A DNA stretch of 64,000 nt from an uncultured Alistipes sp. (GTDB lineage: Bacteria; Bacteroidota; Bacteroidia; Bacteroidales; Rikenellaceae), in assembly GCA_944321765.1 (NCBI GenBank), contig CALUMQ010000019.1, forward strand, positions 56,107 to 120,106, written 5' to 3'. Of the stretch, positions 52,402-61,512 are shown piece by piece (within the stretch, counting starts at the first letter, position 1; every line of letters starts with the position of its first letter). A model generated the notes under the pieces. That model had not been told where the DNA came from and searched no databases. It saw only the letters and a list, made by a program, of their open reading frames with translations. The translations under genes were made by a program, and so were the position numbers.

Positions 52402-53328
52402 ATGACCGCGACAAAACAACCCCGTTTGACTCCTCTTCAGCGCATCTGGCTGGAGTTGATGTGGCAGCTGGCACGGCTGTTTGCTGTTTTGCCCTATTGG
52501 TTCAAATACTATGTGGTGGAGAGCCTGTTGTTCGTGCTGCTCTGCTACTGCCTTCGTTACCGGATGAAGGTCGTGAAGCGGAACCTGCGCAACTCTTTCC
52601 CCGAGAAAAGTGATCGGGAGCTTGCCGTCCTGCGCCGGAAATTCTACTGGACGCTTGCCGAAGTATTTGTCGATACGATCGACCTGGCGCACATGACCCC
52701 GGCCAAGGGTCGGCGGATCCTGAAGGTGAAGGGACTCGACGAACACCTCAAACACATCGACGGACGTGACTGGATTGCCATGACGGCCCATTTCGGATGC
52801 TGGGAATACTGCTCGTTCTGGGGCCTTTACGTACCTTCGCAGATTGTCGTGGCGGTGTATCATCCTCTTGAAAGCCGCATTGCCGAGGCCTTTTACCTGC
52901 GTTTGCGCAACAGGGAGTACGCCGCAACCGTTCCGATGCGCGAAAGTCTTCGTTTCTACCTGCGCAACCGGGAGAGCGGGGTAGCGGGACGCCGGATGGT
53001 GATGGGACTCATCGCGGACCAGAATCCTCCGAAACGTCCCGACAGCCATTGGTTCCGTTTTCTGAATCAGGATACGATCTTCTTTGACGGAGGCGAGAAA
53101 CTGGCTCTTCGGTGCCACCTTCCGGTCTACTTCGTAAAGATGGATCGCCTGCGCCGCGGCCGTTACGAGATGTCGTTCGAGAAGATCTACGACGGCGAGG
53201 AGGCGGTTGCCGACAATGTCATCACGGAGCGTTACGTACGTATTCTGGAGTCCGAGATCCGGCGGCGGCCCGAACTTTGGATGTGGTCGCACAAGCGCTG
53301 GAAATACAAACGCAATGTCAACGGTTAA
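52402..53328 (+). CDS. Lipid A biosynthesis acyltransferase, LpxL/HtrB family
   Basis: A 308-residue membrane-associated acyltransferase adding a secondary acyl chain to lipid A. An N-terminal membrane segment is near residues 35-52. VKRNLRNSFPEKSDRE is family-typical. The catalytic HX4E motif is His130-Glu135 in MTAHFGCWEY. MGLIADQNP follows, and RRRPELWMWSHKRWK is the conserved end. It overlaps the next glycosyltransferase gene by 14 bases, which suggests coupled roles in the cell envelope. Confidence 0.92.
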   Translation: MTATKQPRLTPLQRIWLELMWQLARLFAVLPYWFKYYVVESLLFVLLCYCLRYRMKVVKRNLRNSFPEKSDRELAVLRRKFYWTLAEVFVDTIDLAHMTPAKGRRILKVKGLDEHLKHIDGRDWIAMTAHFGCWEYCSFWGLYVPSQIVVAVYHPLESRIAEAFYLRLRNREYAATVPMRESLRFYLRNRESGVAGRRMVMGLIADQNPPKRPDSHWFRFLNQDTIFFDGGEKLALRCHLPVYFVKMDRLRRGRYEMSFEKIYDGEEAVADNVITERYVRILESEIRRRPELWMWSHKRWKYKRNVNG

Positions 53329-54325
53329 GATCATCATACTCAACTGGAACGGTACGGACCACCTGCGACGGTTCCTTCCGTCGGTCGTGGCGGCGGCTCC
53401 CGCGGATGTCGAGGTCATTGTTGCCGACAACGGTTCGACGGACGATTCGGTGGCGATGCTCGGTGCCGAGTTTCCCACGGTAACGATTCTCCGCATGGAC
53501 CGCAACTACGGCTTTGCGGGGGGCTATAACCGGGCTCTGCAACATGTCGAGGCCGACTACTACCTGTTGCTGAATTCCGATATCGAGACACCTGCGGGTT
53601 GGCTGCAGCCGCTCGTCGACTGCCTTGACCGCAATCCCGATGTTGCGGTCGTCTCGCCGAAGTTGCTCTCCTCGGAGGCACGCGGAATGTTCGAGTATGC
53701 CGGAGCCTCGGGCGGATACCTCGATATCCTGGGTTATCCCTTCTGCCGGGGCCGTATTCTGAAATGCGTGGAGGTGGATCGGGGCCAGTACGACGACGAA
53801 CGGGATGTCTTCTGGGTGAGCGGTGCGGCATTCTGCTGCCGGGCCGATGTTTTTCATGCTTTGGGAGGCTTCGACGACGACTTTTTCGCCCACATGGAGG
53901 AGATCGATCTCTGCTGGCGGATGCAGCTGGCGGGATACCGGGTACGGGTGGTTCCGCAGAGCAAGGTCTACCACCTGGGAGGCGGAACGCTCCAGACCGA
54001 CTCTCCGACAAAGGTTTTCTACAACCACCGCAACAACCTGGCGATGCTCTACAAGTGCTCTACGTCGGGACAGCGGCTGCTGGTCTCCGTGGCACGGCCG
54101 GTGCTGGATCTGCTGGCGGCCCTGTCATACCTTGTGCAGGGACGTGCGGACAACTTCCGGGCGGTGTTCCGTGCCTACCGGGACTTTTTTGCGTGGCATC
54201 CGATGCTGTCGAAGAAGCGACGGACGATCCGATCGTCGCGTACGTCCGAAACGCGGCACATCTACCGCGGTTCGATCGTTGCGCGGTACATGTTCGGCCG
54301 GCGGACGTTCGGTCGGCTGATGTGA
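53315..54325 (+). CDS. Glycosyltransferase family 2 (rhamnosyltransferase-like)
   Basis: A 336-residue GT-A enzyme. The start STVKIIILNWNGTDHLRRFL and nucleotide-sugar site VIVADNGSTDDS are followed by GFAGGYNRALQ, the DxD-type LLLNSDIE, VSGAAFCCRADVF and the acceptor-base region FAHMEEIDLCWRMQLAGYRV. The order resembles WbbL-like rhamnosyltransferases acting on surface polysaccharides. The ATG at 53315 lies inside the 3' end of the acyltransferase gene; the frame is open from 53207 but that part is overlap. Confidence 0.88.
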   Translation: MSTVKIIILNWNGTDHLRRFLPSVVAAAPADVEVIVADNGSTDDSVAMLGAEFPTVTILRMDRNYGFAGGYNRALQHVEADYYLLLNSDIETPAGWLQPLVDCLDRNPDVAVVSPKLLSSEARGMFEYAGASGGYLDILGYPFCRGRILKCVEVDRGQYDDERDVFWVSGAAFCCRADVFHALGGFDDDFFAHMEEIDLCWRMQLAGYRVRVVPQSKVYHLGGGTLQTDSPTKVFYNHRNNLAMLYKCSTSGQRLLVSVARPVLDLLAALSYLVQGRADNFRAVFRAYRDFFAWHPMLSKKRRTIRSSRTSETRHIYRGSIVARYMFGRRTFGRLM

Positions 54326-54523
54326 CGTGACGTGTTGCGGTGCGAGGAGATGAAGTGAGGCGATGGAACGTGATGCGGCGTGACGTGTAAGGGAATGAAC
54401 GGAGAGGAAAAGGAAATGATCGGCGGATTCCGGATCGGAGCGACGCCGCTGTTGAGCCGCGAGAATCCGACTTCAAACCTCGCGCATCGAATTTTGGGCT
54501 TTGAGCCTTGAGGAACTCTCGAT

Positions 54524-54577
54524 AACAAAGCGGAAGCGCGGAGAATCGTTATGGATTTTCCGCGCTTCCGCTTTGTT
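54524..54577. terminator. Bidirectional terminator
   Basis: A perfect 19-base stem, AACAAAGCGGAAGCGCGGA (54524-54542) / TCCGCGCTTCCGCTTTGTT (54559-54577). The stretch before it (54326-54523) holds repeated GTGACGTG words but no gene I can support. Confidence 0.88.
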
Positions 54578-54592
54578 GGTTCACGGAGAGGG

Positions 54593-55174
54593 TTACCATT
54601 GAGCAATCCAGGCCGTGCACCAGCCTCCGGCCAGTTCGGCAAGCAGATAGCAGACAATGTAGCTGACTACGGCTTTCCATCCCTTGAGGTTGGCGGCAAC
54701 GGCATAGCCGCGGTAGCTCCACAGATAAAACCATATGAGGCAAATTAGGGCAGCGAACCCGAAGCCGATCAACCCGATCGGAAGGTTTGCGGCGAGTTGC
54801 TCGGGCGCGGTTTCTGCCAACTGCAGGGCGGCTGTGCGCAACGACGCCAGGGCTCCGAGGAGCAGCACCGGGAGCAGGGCGATGCGCGCGAGGAGCTGGT
54901 TTCCGTAGAGATCGACCGGGCGGATGCGCGATTTCGACAGCAGACGGGCCGCCAGGTAGAGCAGGGTCGACAACACGATCCATGCGGCGAGGATCTGACA
55001 CAGGACCTGCAGGAAGGAGAGCTCGCCGTACCCGGTCGAGACGATGCCGCGCGAGGTTTCGCCGCCGAGCCGGTTGACGAGCGCCGCGGCGAGGAGCCCG
55101 AGGATGCCGACGGCGAGGGTTCGCTCGCCTGAATAGTAGTTGAACGGATCAACGATCTTCTTGAGCGTTTTCAT
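54593..55174 (-). CDS. Small multi-pass membrane protein, Yip1-like
   Basis: A 193-residue protein with about five hydrophobic helices (TLAVGILGLLAAALV, VLCQILAAWIVLSTLLYLAA, IALLPVLLLGALASL, LIGFGFAALICLIWFYLW, AVVSYIVCYLLAELAGGW). The start FNYYSGERTL and overall layout suggest the Yip1/YIP-family integral membrane group, but I cannot be sure. Its ATG lies 26 bases inside the upstream DUF2089 gene, so the two are coupled. Function unknown. Confidence 0.75.
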   Translation of the reverse strand: MKTLKKIVDPFNYYSGERTLAVGILGLLAAALVNRLGGETSRGIVSTGYGELSFLQVLCQILAAWIVLSTLLYLAARLLSKSRIRPVDLYGNQLLARIALLPVLLLGALASLRTAALQLAETAPEQLAANLPIGLIGFGFAALICLIWFYLWSYRGYAVAANLKGWKAVVSYIVCYLLAELAGGWCTAWIAQW

Positions 55175-55460
55175 GTTGCATGAGGGTATTGAGGTGTTCG
55201 ATGATTTCGTCGAGGCGGTTTCTGACGGTGGGGTAGCTGAGTTCCTGCCGTGCGGCCATCTCCTTGAGCGATCCGCTGCAGCGGACGAATTCGAGGATAA
55301 ACTGCTGTTCGGCGGGGGGCAGGAGCAGGAAGACGGGGAGTTGGAATCGGCCCTCGATGCGGGTGGGGCATCGGGAACAGGCGAGGGTTTGCACGAAGAG
55401 TTGGGCGTCGCACGCCGGACAACGGGTAGGGAGACGTTGGGCAATCGGTTGTTCTTTCAT
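55149..55460 (-). CDS. DUF2089-family protein (zinc ribbon plus helix-turn-helix)
   Basis: A 103-residue protein. The N-terminal zinc ribbon has CPACDAQLFVQTLACSRCPTRI. The rest is a helical region with PAEQQFILEFVRCSGSLKEMA and the HTH-like LSYPTVRNRLDEIIEHLNTL, as in DUF2089. It is probably a small regulator working with the overlapping membrane-protein gene. Such gene pairs recur in several phyla. It has an exact consensus promoter. Confidence 0.88.
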   Translation of the reverse strand: MKEQPIAQRLPTRCPACDAQLFVQTLACSRCPTRIEGRFQLPVFLLLPPAEQQFILEFVRCSGSLKEMAARQELSYPTVRNRLDEIIEHLNTLMQHENAQEDR

Positions 55461-55492
55461 GGTCTGTAGGTGTAATGTTCGTTTTTCGAATA

Positions 55493-55523
55493 CAAAGTTA
55501 AATTATAATTTAATAAAATCAAA
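55493..55523 (-). promoter_or_regulatory. Promoter of the DUF2089 operon
   Basis: The minus strand reads TTTG (55523-55520), 19 bases, TAACTTTG (55500-55493), exact consensus in a very AT-rich block. Confidence 0.85.
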
Positions 55524-55593
55524 TATATATTTAATTTTATTTATTCTTTAGTTCGTTTTTTTGCAGTAACTCCCGTTTTGACCATCTGCAAAA

Positions 55594-55640
55594 AAAGAGA
55601 CGCATCTTCAACCCATTGAGGTTTGAAGATGCGTCTCTTT
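55594..55640 (-). terminator. glnS terminator
   Basis: A perfect 18-base stem, AAAGAGACGCATCTTCAA (55594-55611) / TTGAAGATGCGTCTCTTT (55623-55640), with four further As upstream giving a T-run on the minus strand. Confidence 0.9.
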
Positions 55641-55758
55641 GGTGAATGGGGGTTCCGTCAACGGACGGGCAACTCCCGCTCTTTTCGAACGATTTCTCTC
55701 GACCGTCTCTCTCGACGTCACTCTCGAGCGACCCTCCTTGGCCCCCTCCGAACGGGGA

Positions 55759-57435
55759 TCACTTGTTGATCTTGGCCCAGGAGTCTTTGAGGGTGACGGT
55801 GCGGTTGAAGACCAGATGCTCGGGCGTCGAGTCGGTGTCGGGACAGAAGTATCCCACGCGCTCGAACTGCACGGCCTGTCCTACGGGAATGTCGCGCAGC
55901 GACGGCTCCAGGTATCCCGTGATCTTGACCATCGACTCGGGGTTGAGGTTGTCCTCCCAGGTCTGCCCCTCCTCCACGTCGTCGGGATTCTCCTTGGTGA
56001 AGAGGGGGTTGAAGAGGCGGATTTCGGCCTCCACGGCATCCTTGGCCGAGACCCAGTGGATGACGCCCTTCACGCGGCGGCCGTCGCTCGACGAGCCGTT
56101 TCCGGACATCGGGTCGTACGAGCATCGCAATTCCGTGATGTTGCCTTCGGCATCCTTCACGACCTCCTCGCACTTGATCAGATAGGAGTAGCGCAGGCGC
56201 ACCTCGCCGCCGGGCTGCAGGCGGAAGAACTTCTTGGGGGGATTCTCCATGAAGTCGTCGCGCTCGATGTAGATGATCCGCGAGAAGGGCACCTGACGCG
56301 TTCCGGCAGCCTCGTCCTCGGGGTTGTTCACGGCTGTGAACATCTCGGTTTTTCCTTCGGGATAGTTCGTGATGGTCACCTTCAGCGGATTCAGGACGGC
56401 CATGCGTCGCTCGGCAACCTTGTTCAGATCCTCCCGCACGCAGTATTCGAGCTTGGCGAGGTCGATGACGTTGTCACGCTTCGCCACGCCGACCATCTCG
56501 GCGAAGTTGCGTACCGAGGCCGGGGTGTATCCCTTGCGGCGCAGGGCGCAGATCGTCGGCATGCGGGGGTCGTCCCAACCCATCACGGCGCCCTCCTGCA
56601 CAAGTTTCAGCAGGCGGCGCTTCGACATGAGCGTGTAGGTAAGATTCAACCGGGCGAATTCGTACTGGTGCGAAGGGAAGATGCCCAGTGCCTGTATGAA
56701 CCAGTCGTACAACGGACGGTGCACGTCGAACTCCAGCGTGCAGATCGAGTGGGTGACATGCTCGATCGAGTCGCTCTGTCCGTGGGCATAGTCATACATC
56801 GGGTAGATGCACCACTTGTTGCCCGTGCGGTGGTGTTCGGCGTGTATGATGCGGTACATGATCGGGTCGCGGAAGAGCATGTTGGGGTGTGCCATGTCGA
56901 TCTTTGCACGCAGGACCTTCGCGCCGTCGGGGAACTCTCCGGCCTTCATGCGCTGGAACAGGTCGAGGTTCTCCTCGACGGAGCGGTCGCGCCACGGCGA
57001 GGGGGTGCCGGGCTCCGAAACCGTTCCGCGGTTTTCGCGGATCTGCTCCTGGGTCTGGTCGTCGACGTATGCCAATCCCTTCTTGATGAGCTCGATGGCC
57101 CATTCGTAGAGCTGGTCGAAGTAGTCCGAGGCGTAGCGCTCCAGGGCCCAGTCGAATCCCAGCCAGTGGATATCGCGTTTGATCGAATCGACATACTCGA
57201 CATCCTCCTTGACAGGGTTCGTGTCGTCGAACCGCAGGTTGCACTTGCCGCCGTATTTCTTGGCCAGTCCGAAGTTGATGCAGATACTCTTGGCGTGACC
57301 GATGTGGAGGTATCCGTTGGGTTCGGGCGGGAAGCGGGTCTGAATATGCGTTTCGCCTTTGGCGATCGACTCTTCGATGATCTCCTCGAGGAAGTTCAGC
57401 GATTTCTCGCGTGTTTCATTGGTTTCGCTTGCCAT
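55759..57435 (-). CDS. glnS: Glutaminyl-tRNA synthetase
   Basis: A 558-residue class I synthetase. The HIGH motif is in [18 protein letters not shown], followed by NLRFDDTNP, and the KMSKS-type loop is [10 protein letters not shown]. The C-terminal anticodon-binding beta-barrels include [11 protein letters not shown] at the very end. The length is normal for bacterial GlnRS. It lies 55 bases downstream of an outer-membrane protein gene on the same strand. Confidence 0.97.
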   Translation of the reverse strand: MASETNETREKSLNFLEEIIEESIAKGETHIQTRFPPEPNGYLHIGHAKSICINFGLAKKYGGKCNLRFDDTNPVKEDVEYVDSIKRDIHWLGFDWALERYASDYFDQLYEWAIELIKKGLAYVDDQTQEQIRENRGTVSEPGTPSPWRDRSVEENLDLFQRMKAGEFPDGAKVLRAKIDMAHPNMLFRDPIMYRIIHAEHHRTGNKWCIYPMYDYAHGQSDSIEHVTHSICTLEFDVHRPLYDWFIQALGIFPSHQYEFARLNLTYTLMSKRRLLKLVQEGAVMGWDDPRMPTICALRRKGYTPASVRNFAEMVGVAKRDNVIDLAKLEYCVREDLNKVAERRMAVLNPLKVTITNYPEGKTEMFTAVNNPEDEAAGTRQVPFSRIIYIERDDFMENPPKKFFRLQPGGEVRLRYSYLIKCEEVVKDAEGNITELRCSYDPMSGNGSSSDGRRVKGVIHWVSAKDAVEAEIRLFNPLFTKENPDDVEEGQTWEDNLNPESMVKITGYLEPSLRDIPVGQAVQFERVGYFCPDTDSTPEHLVFNRTVTLKDSWAKINK

Positions 57436-57490
57436 ATTTCTTTTCCTTATTTATATGCTGTGTGCAGTTGTGGTATGCTTGTCGTGTGGA

Positions 57491-58654
57491 TCAATAGCCG
57501 GCGGGACCGTGATGGTGCCCGGGAGCATTGTGCACCTCTCCGTGGTGGGCCGGGAGGCGGCGTTTGGGGCCTATTCCGAAGGCTTTCTGAATGTCTACGG
57601 AGAGTTGTACGACCTGCTGCGTGCCGAGTCCCGTACCGTCGTAGTGGAAGACCATGCCGGCCTCGACGTGCATCGTGTCGTGGAAGAATTTCCGGTCGTA
57701 ACCTACCCACGTGCGGTTGTAGATGTGCTCGGTGGTGGCGTAGAAGGCTTCTCCGGCGTAGAGCCCGTCCTGCCCGTAGGTAAGTCCCGTCGCGGGGTTG
57801 GCGATGGCGTTGCGCAGGGGCTGGAGATTCTCACCCAGATAGAGGTTGTTCTCGATCTTTACGCCCCAGCGCGAAATCGTGAGGTCGATCTGTGCGCCGC
57901 AGGGTTTTTTCCACTCGTAGTCGACGCTGCGGCCGCGCTGCGGGGCGAAGAGAAATCCTGCGCGGATGTCAAAATCCAGGTATGCCTCGAACTGCCATCC
58001 GACATAGGGGTTCACGAGCAGGTTGTCGGTCACGTTTTCGTTGAGTTTCGATCCTGCGAAGTGGAACATCGAGAAGGCGTATCCGAGGTAGAATCCGGGA
58101 CGGGTGGTGAAGCGACCTCCCGAGATGATGCGGAACATCTCGCGCGAGGCCTCGGAGTACATGCCCTCCCAGTCCACGGCCATTTCGACGTAGGTCTCTT
58201 CGCGCTGCGTCGAACGGTACTGTCCCATGAAACCCGAGAGGCGGTTGTGGTAGAAGCGCACGGAGTCGCTGAAGAATGCCGCGGAGTACTCCCCGAGGAG
58301 CTCCTTGCGGTCGAAGATACCGGCGTTGGCCTGTACGTTGCGCGTGCGGAACTGATAATACATCAACGGCTTGACATCACTCAGGAATCGGTCTCCCTGG
58401 GGGTTGTACTGGCCGAAGTTCTGGAGCATGTCGACGCCGAACACGAGGCTGTTCTTCGCCATCCAGGCGACGCCCACGCGCGGCGAGAGGCGGGCGCTGA
58501 AGAGCGTCTGCGATTCGTTGAAGGTGTTGTTGGCGTATTCGCGGTTGTCGAAGCGCGTGGCGAAGTCGGCTCCGACGATCAGTTCCTGAGCCTTCAGGCT
58601 GCCTCCGGCGATGAGGAGGGCGCAGACCAGGGTCAAGATTCTCTTCAAAGACAT
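57491..58654 (-). CDS. Outer-membrane beta-barrel protein of unknown function, His-rich tail
   Basis: A 387-residue protein with a signal peptide (MSLKRILTLVCALLIAGGSLKA-Q). The mature chain alternates strand-like segments such as LSPRVGVAWMAKNSLVFGVD, EMAVDWEGMY, FYLGYAFSMFHFAG and VEAGMVFHYDGTGLG, as in large porin-like barrels. The last strand (VVQLSVDIQKAFGIG) is followed by a histidine-rich tail, PAHHGEVHNAPGHHHGPAGY, not the usual aromatic terminus. I use ATG 58654; the frame is open to 58726 across the promoter. Function unknown. Confidence 0.78.
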   Translation of the reverse strand: MSLKRILTLVCALLIAGGSLKAQELIVGADFATRFDNREYANNTFNESQTLFSARLSPRVGVAWMAKNSLVFGVDMLQNFGQYNPQGDRFLSDVKPLMYYQFRTRNVQANAGIFDRKELLGEYSAAFFSDSVRFYHNRLSGFMGQYRSTQREETYVEMAVDWEGMYSEASREMFRIISGGRFTTRPGFYLGYAFSMFHFAGSKLNENVTDNLLVNPYVGWQFEAYLDFDIRAGFLFAPQRGRSVDYEWKKPCGAQIDLTISRWGVKIENNLYLGENLQPLRNAIANPATGLTYGQDGLYAGEAFYATTEHIYNRTWVGYDRKFFHDTMHVEAGMVFHYDGTGLGTQQVVQLSVDIQKAFGIGPKRRLPAHHGEVHNAPGHHHGPAGY

Positions 58655-58675
58655 AATCGGTTTGATTTGAGGCTT

Positions 58676-58712
58676 CAAAAATAGGCAAAATATTTTTATT
58701 TGATTACATTTG
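58676..58712. promoter_or_regulatory. Divergent -7 elements (outer-membrane protein, minus; methyltransferase, plus)
   Basis: The minus strand has TATTTTTG (58683-58676) and the plus strand has TACATTTG (58705-58712), both exact. Neither has a clear TTTG partner at 19-21 bases. Confidence 0.55.
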
Positions 58713-58741
58713 GCCTCCGAAAACATTCAAACAGACCCTCT

Positions 58742-59308
58742 ATGCGAAAAATTCCCAACGAAGAGCTCGGGCGTCCCACGGCCGAGGAGTTTGCCGCGCG
58801 GGAGAAGCTGCCCGTCACGGTTGTTCTGGACAACGTACGCTCGGCGCAGAATGTCGGGGCGTTTTTCCGTACGTCCGATGCCTTTGCCGTGGAGCGCATG
58901 GCCTTGTGCGGCATCACGGCGACGCCACCCTCGCGCGAGATCCACAAGACGGCGCTGGGTGCCGAGCAGACCGTGCCGTGGGAGCACTTCGACTCGACGT
59001 GCGCCTGCCTCGACGCGCTGCATGCCGAGGGGTATACGGTGCTTGCCGTCGAGCAGGTCGAGGGGTCGACGATGCTCGATGCCTTCCGCCCCGCGGAGGG
59101 TGCGAAGTACGCCCTTGTCTTCGGCAACGAGGTCGACGGGGTGAGCCAGGAGGCGGTCGACCGTTGCGACGGGGCGCTGGAGATTCCCCAGGCGGGTACC
59201 AAACATTCGCTCAATGTCTCCGTGTCGGGGGGTGTCGTGCTGTGGAGTTTTTTTTGCCAAATTTATCCAAAGCGTTATCTTTGCCGCGTTGAAAACCTCA
59301 AAAACTGA
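58742..59308 (+). CDS. SpoU/TrmH-family RNA 2'-O-methyltransferase
   Basis: A 188-residue SPOUT-fold protein. Motif 1 is [22 protein letters not shown] (catalytic Arg and Asn region). Motif 2 is [12 protein letters not shown], and motif 3 [21 protein letters not shown] is the SAM-binding knot. It methylates a tRNA or rRNA ribose; the target is unclear. Its 3' end contains the promoter of panB. Confidence 0.9.
   Translation: MRKIPNEELGRPTAEEFAAREKLPVTVVLDNVRSAQNVGAFFRTSDAFAVERMALCGITATPPSREIHKTALGAEQTVPWEHFDSTCACLDALHAEGYTVLAVEQVEGSTMLDAFRPAEGAKYALVFGNEVDGVSQEAVDRCDGALEIPQAGTKHSLNVSVSGGVVLWSFFCQIYPKRYLCRVENLKN
59253..59283 (+). promoter_or_regulatory. panB promoter inside the methyltransferase gene
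   Basis: TTTG (59253-59256), 19 bases, TATCTTTG (59276-59283), exact consensus, 29 bases before the panB ATG and wholly within the upstream coding sequence. Confidence 0.85.
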
Positions 59309-59312
59309 AAAA

Positions 59313-60128
59313 ATGTCCGTAGAAAGTACAGTCCGGGCGGTCACGACCTACCGCCTGACGGAGATGAAGCAACGGGGCGAGAAGATCGCCATGCTGACCT
59401 CGTATGACTATTCGATGGCGAAGATCGTTGATGCTGCGGGTATCGACGTGATTCTCGTGGGCGACTCGGCGGCCAACGTCATGGCCGGCTACGAGACGAC
59501 GCTTCCCATCACGCTCGATATGATGATCTATCATGCCCGCTCGGTGGTCCGGGCGGTTAACCGTGCGCTGGTTGTCGTCGACCTTCCGTTCGGCACCTAC
59601 CAGGGCAACTCGAAGGTGGCCCTCGACTCGGCGATCCGCATCATGAAGGAGACCGAGGCCGACGCCGTGAAGATCGAAGGCGGGGAGGAGATCCTCGAAT
59701 CGGTGCAGCGCATCCTTTCGGCCGGCATTCCCGTCATGGGACACCTGGGCCTCACGCCGCAGTCGATCCACAAGTTCGGGACCTACGCCGTTCGAGCCAA
59801 GGAGGAGGCCGAGGCGGAGAAACTGGTGCACGACGCCCACCTGCTGAGCGATGCCGGCTGCTTCGGCATCGTGCTGGAGAAGATTCCCGCGGCTCTTGCC
59901 ACGCGTGTGACGCAGGAGATTCCCACGCCGACGATCGGTATCGGGGCGGGTCCCGGCTGCGACGGACAGGTACTGGTGATCCACGACATGCTGGGCATCA
60001 ACAAGGGTTTCTCGCCGCGTTTTCTGCGCCGCTATGCCGACCTGCACACGGTGATGACCGAGGCGGTCGGGCAGTACGTGCAGGACGTGAAGTCGTGCGA
60101 TTTTCCCAACGAGAAGGAGCAGTATTGA
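59313..60128 (+). CDS. panB: 3-methyl-2-oxobutanoate hydroxymethyltransferase
   Basis: A 271-residue TIM-barrel enzyme, first step of pantothenate synthesis. It makes ketopantoate from 2-oxoisovalerate, a valine-pathway intermediate. Motifs are [39 protein letters not shown] (Mg ligands), [29 protein letters not shown] and [17 protein letters not shown] use ATG 59313, just after the promoter. No panC or panD is adjacent. Confidence 0.95.
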   Translation: MSVESTVRAVTTYRLTEMKQRGEKIAMLTSYDYSMAKIVDAAGIDVILVGDSAANVMAGYETTLPITLDMMIYHARSVVRAVNRALVVVDLPFGTYQGNSKVALDSAIRIMKETEADAVKIEGGEEILESVQRILSAGIPVMGHLGLTPQSIHKFGTYAVRAKEEAEAEKLVHDAHLLSDAGCFGIVLEKIPAALATRVTQEIPTPTIGIGAGPGCDGQVLVIHDMLGINKGFSPRFLRRYADLHTVMTEAVGQYVQDVKSCDFPNEKEQY

Positions 60129-60170
60129 CCCTTCCTCGACAAACCGACGGAGAGATCCGCCGCGCAAAAC

Positions 60171-60203
60171 AACGCCCCGGCTGCATACGGCAGCCGGGGC
60201 GTT
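60171..60203. terminator. Terminator between panB and the TlpA-like gene
   Basis: A perfect 14-base stem, AACGCCCCGGCTGC (60171-60184) / GCAGCCGGGGCGTT (60190-60203), between convergent genes. Confidence 0.8.
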
Positions 60204-60265
60204 TGCTCGTCCGACGATCGACCGCTCGCTCTCCGCGATCCGAGCGGTCGACCGTCTCAGCCCGG

Positions 60266-61435
60266 TTACTTCAATAATTCGGCCAGCCGCTCGGAGAATC
60301 CCGGACGTTCGCCGACAAACACCTCGACAATACGCCCTTCGGGGTCGATGAGGATCTTGGTGGGATAGGCGCCGATGCCGTAGAGGTTGTCGATCACCTC
60401 GGCCGGACGCTTCTCTCGCGTGTCGAGGAGGTTGATCCAGGGGAGTTGGTGCTGTTCGACGGCCTTGAGCCAATTTTCGCGTGAGTCGGTGCAGTCGATG
60501 CCGACGACTTCGAGTTTGTCCTTGTACTTTTCGTAGCACTTCTTCAGCTCGGGGAATCCCTTGATGCACCAGACGCACCACGATCCCCAGAAGTCGAGCA
60601 CGACATACTTGCCGCGCAGCGATGCGAGCGACACCTCACGCCCCTGGGTGTCGGGGAGCGAAAAGTCGGGGGCTTCGGCGCCGGCCTTGATTCGCTCGGC
60701 GGCCTCACGGCGTACGCGCGCTCCTTCCAGCTGGAGCCCGATCTGCTCGATCATGGGGCGGAGGATCGAGTTGCGGACTTCGGGCCGGAGACTGTCGAAA
60801 TAGCGCTCGGCCGTGGCTTCCCCACTCTGGAACAGCACAAATGCCGCGGTCGGACGGTCGAGGTGTGCGGCGATGAACTCTTCGTTGGCCTGTTGTGCAC
60901 GTTGGACGCTGGCGTGGTAGGCCTGCTGGAGACTGTCGCCGGCGGGTTTTCCCCGCAGGCGGATCATGGCGGCCTGCGCGCGTCCCATCTCCGCGCCCAC
61001 GGGGTTCCACGCATTGGCATACTGCGCCATGTCGCCGACAAGCTCCGATCCCCGGACGGCGTTTACCTCCAGCCATCCGTTCCGGGCCACGAACTCGAGA
61101 TCGAGCGGTTGGCGGGGTTCGGCAATGAAGGTGAAGGAGCCTCCGGCAAGCGGATAGCCGGCTTCGGAGAACTCTCTCGGCATGAGGATGCAGACCGTCG
61201 GCTCCGAGACGTCGAGGTCGACGGCGAAGCGGCGCTCCTCGTCGAGAATCAGGGTGTCGGTGCGGATGTCGGGCTCGGCCGTGAAATCGACATACTGCGC
61301 GAGGGACCGCGACTGGAGGATGACGGTGTCGTTTTTCGCACCGATGAAGGTCGCCACGATCGTGTGGCGGGGCCCGCAGGCCGTGGCACAGAGTGCGGCG
61401 ATCGGGATCAGCAACGTTTTCGGATTCATACGCAT
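60266..61435 (-). CDS. TlpA/ResA-like thioredoxin-fold lipoprotein
   Basis: A 389-residue protein. A lipoprotein signal has its Cys in LCATACGPR. An N-terminal DUF4369-like beta domain covers about residues 25-130, a helical linker 130-250. A C-terminal AhpC/TSA–thioredoxin domain carries the active site DFWGSWCVWCIKGFPELKK (WCxxC). It acts in the periplasm, probably as a thiol-disulfide reductase, as in Bacteroidetes TlpA-family proteins. The starts at 61435 and 61429 are equivalent. An exact -7 element lies just upstream. Confidence 0.88.
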   Translation of the reverse strand: MRMNPKTLLIPIAALCATACGPRHTIVATFIGAKNDTVILQSRSLAQYVDFTAEPDIRTDTLILDEERRFAVDLDVSEPTVCILMPREFSEAGYPLAGGSFTFIAEPRQPLDLEFVARNGWLEVNAVRGSELVGDMAQYANAWNPVGAEMGRAQAAMIRLRGKPAGDSLQQAYHASVQRAQQANEEFIAAHLDRPTAAFVLFQSGEATAERYFDSLRPEVRNSILRPMIEQIGLQLEGARVRREAAERIKAGAEAPDFSLPDTQGREVSLASLRGKYVVLDFWGSWCVWCIKGFPELKKCYEKYKDKLEVVGIDCTDSRENWLKAVEQHQLPWINLLDTREKRPAEVIDNLYGIGAYPTKILIDPEGRIVEVFVGERPGFSERLAELLK

Positions 61436-61461
61436 ACGGGTTTGTTCGGTTGTTTCTGAAA

Positions 61462-61469
61462 CAAAGATA
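61462..61469 (-). promoter_or_regulatory. Promoter -7 element of the TlpA-like gene
   Basis: The minus strand has TATCTTTG, exact, with CTTG 18 bases upstream. It is inside the short gap after the preceding gene's stop. Confidence 0.55.
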
Positions 61470-61512
61470 GAAAAAAAGCCTTTCCGCCAAGGCGCTCCAC
61501 AATCCTCGTCCA

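Noticed and set aside
54326-54523. Possible repeat array of GTGACGTG words
   Set aside because: Only three loosely spaced copies with no regular spacing or conserved unit; not a CRISPR or tandem array.
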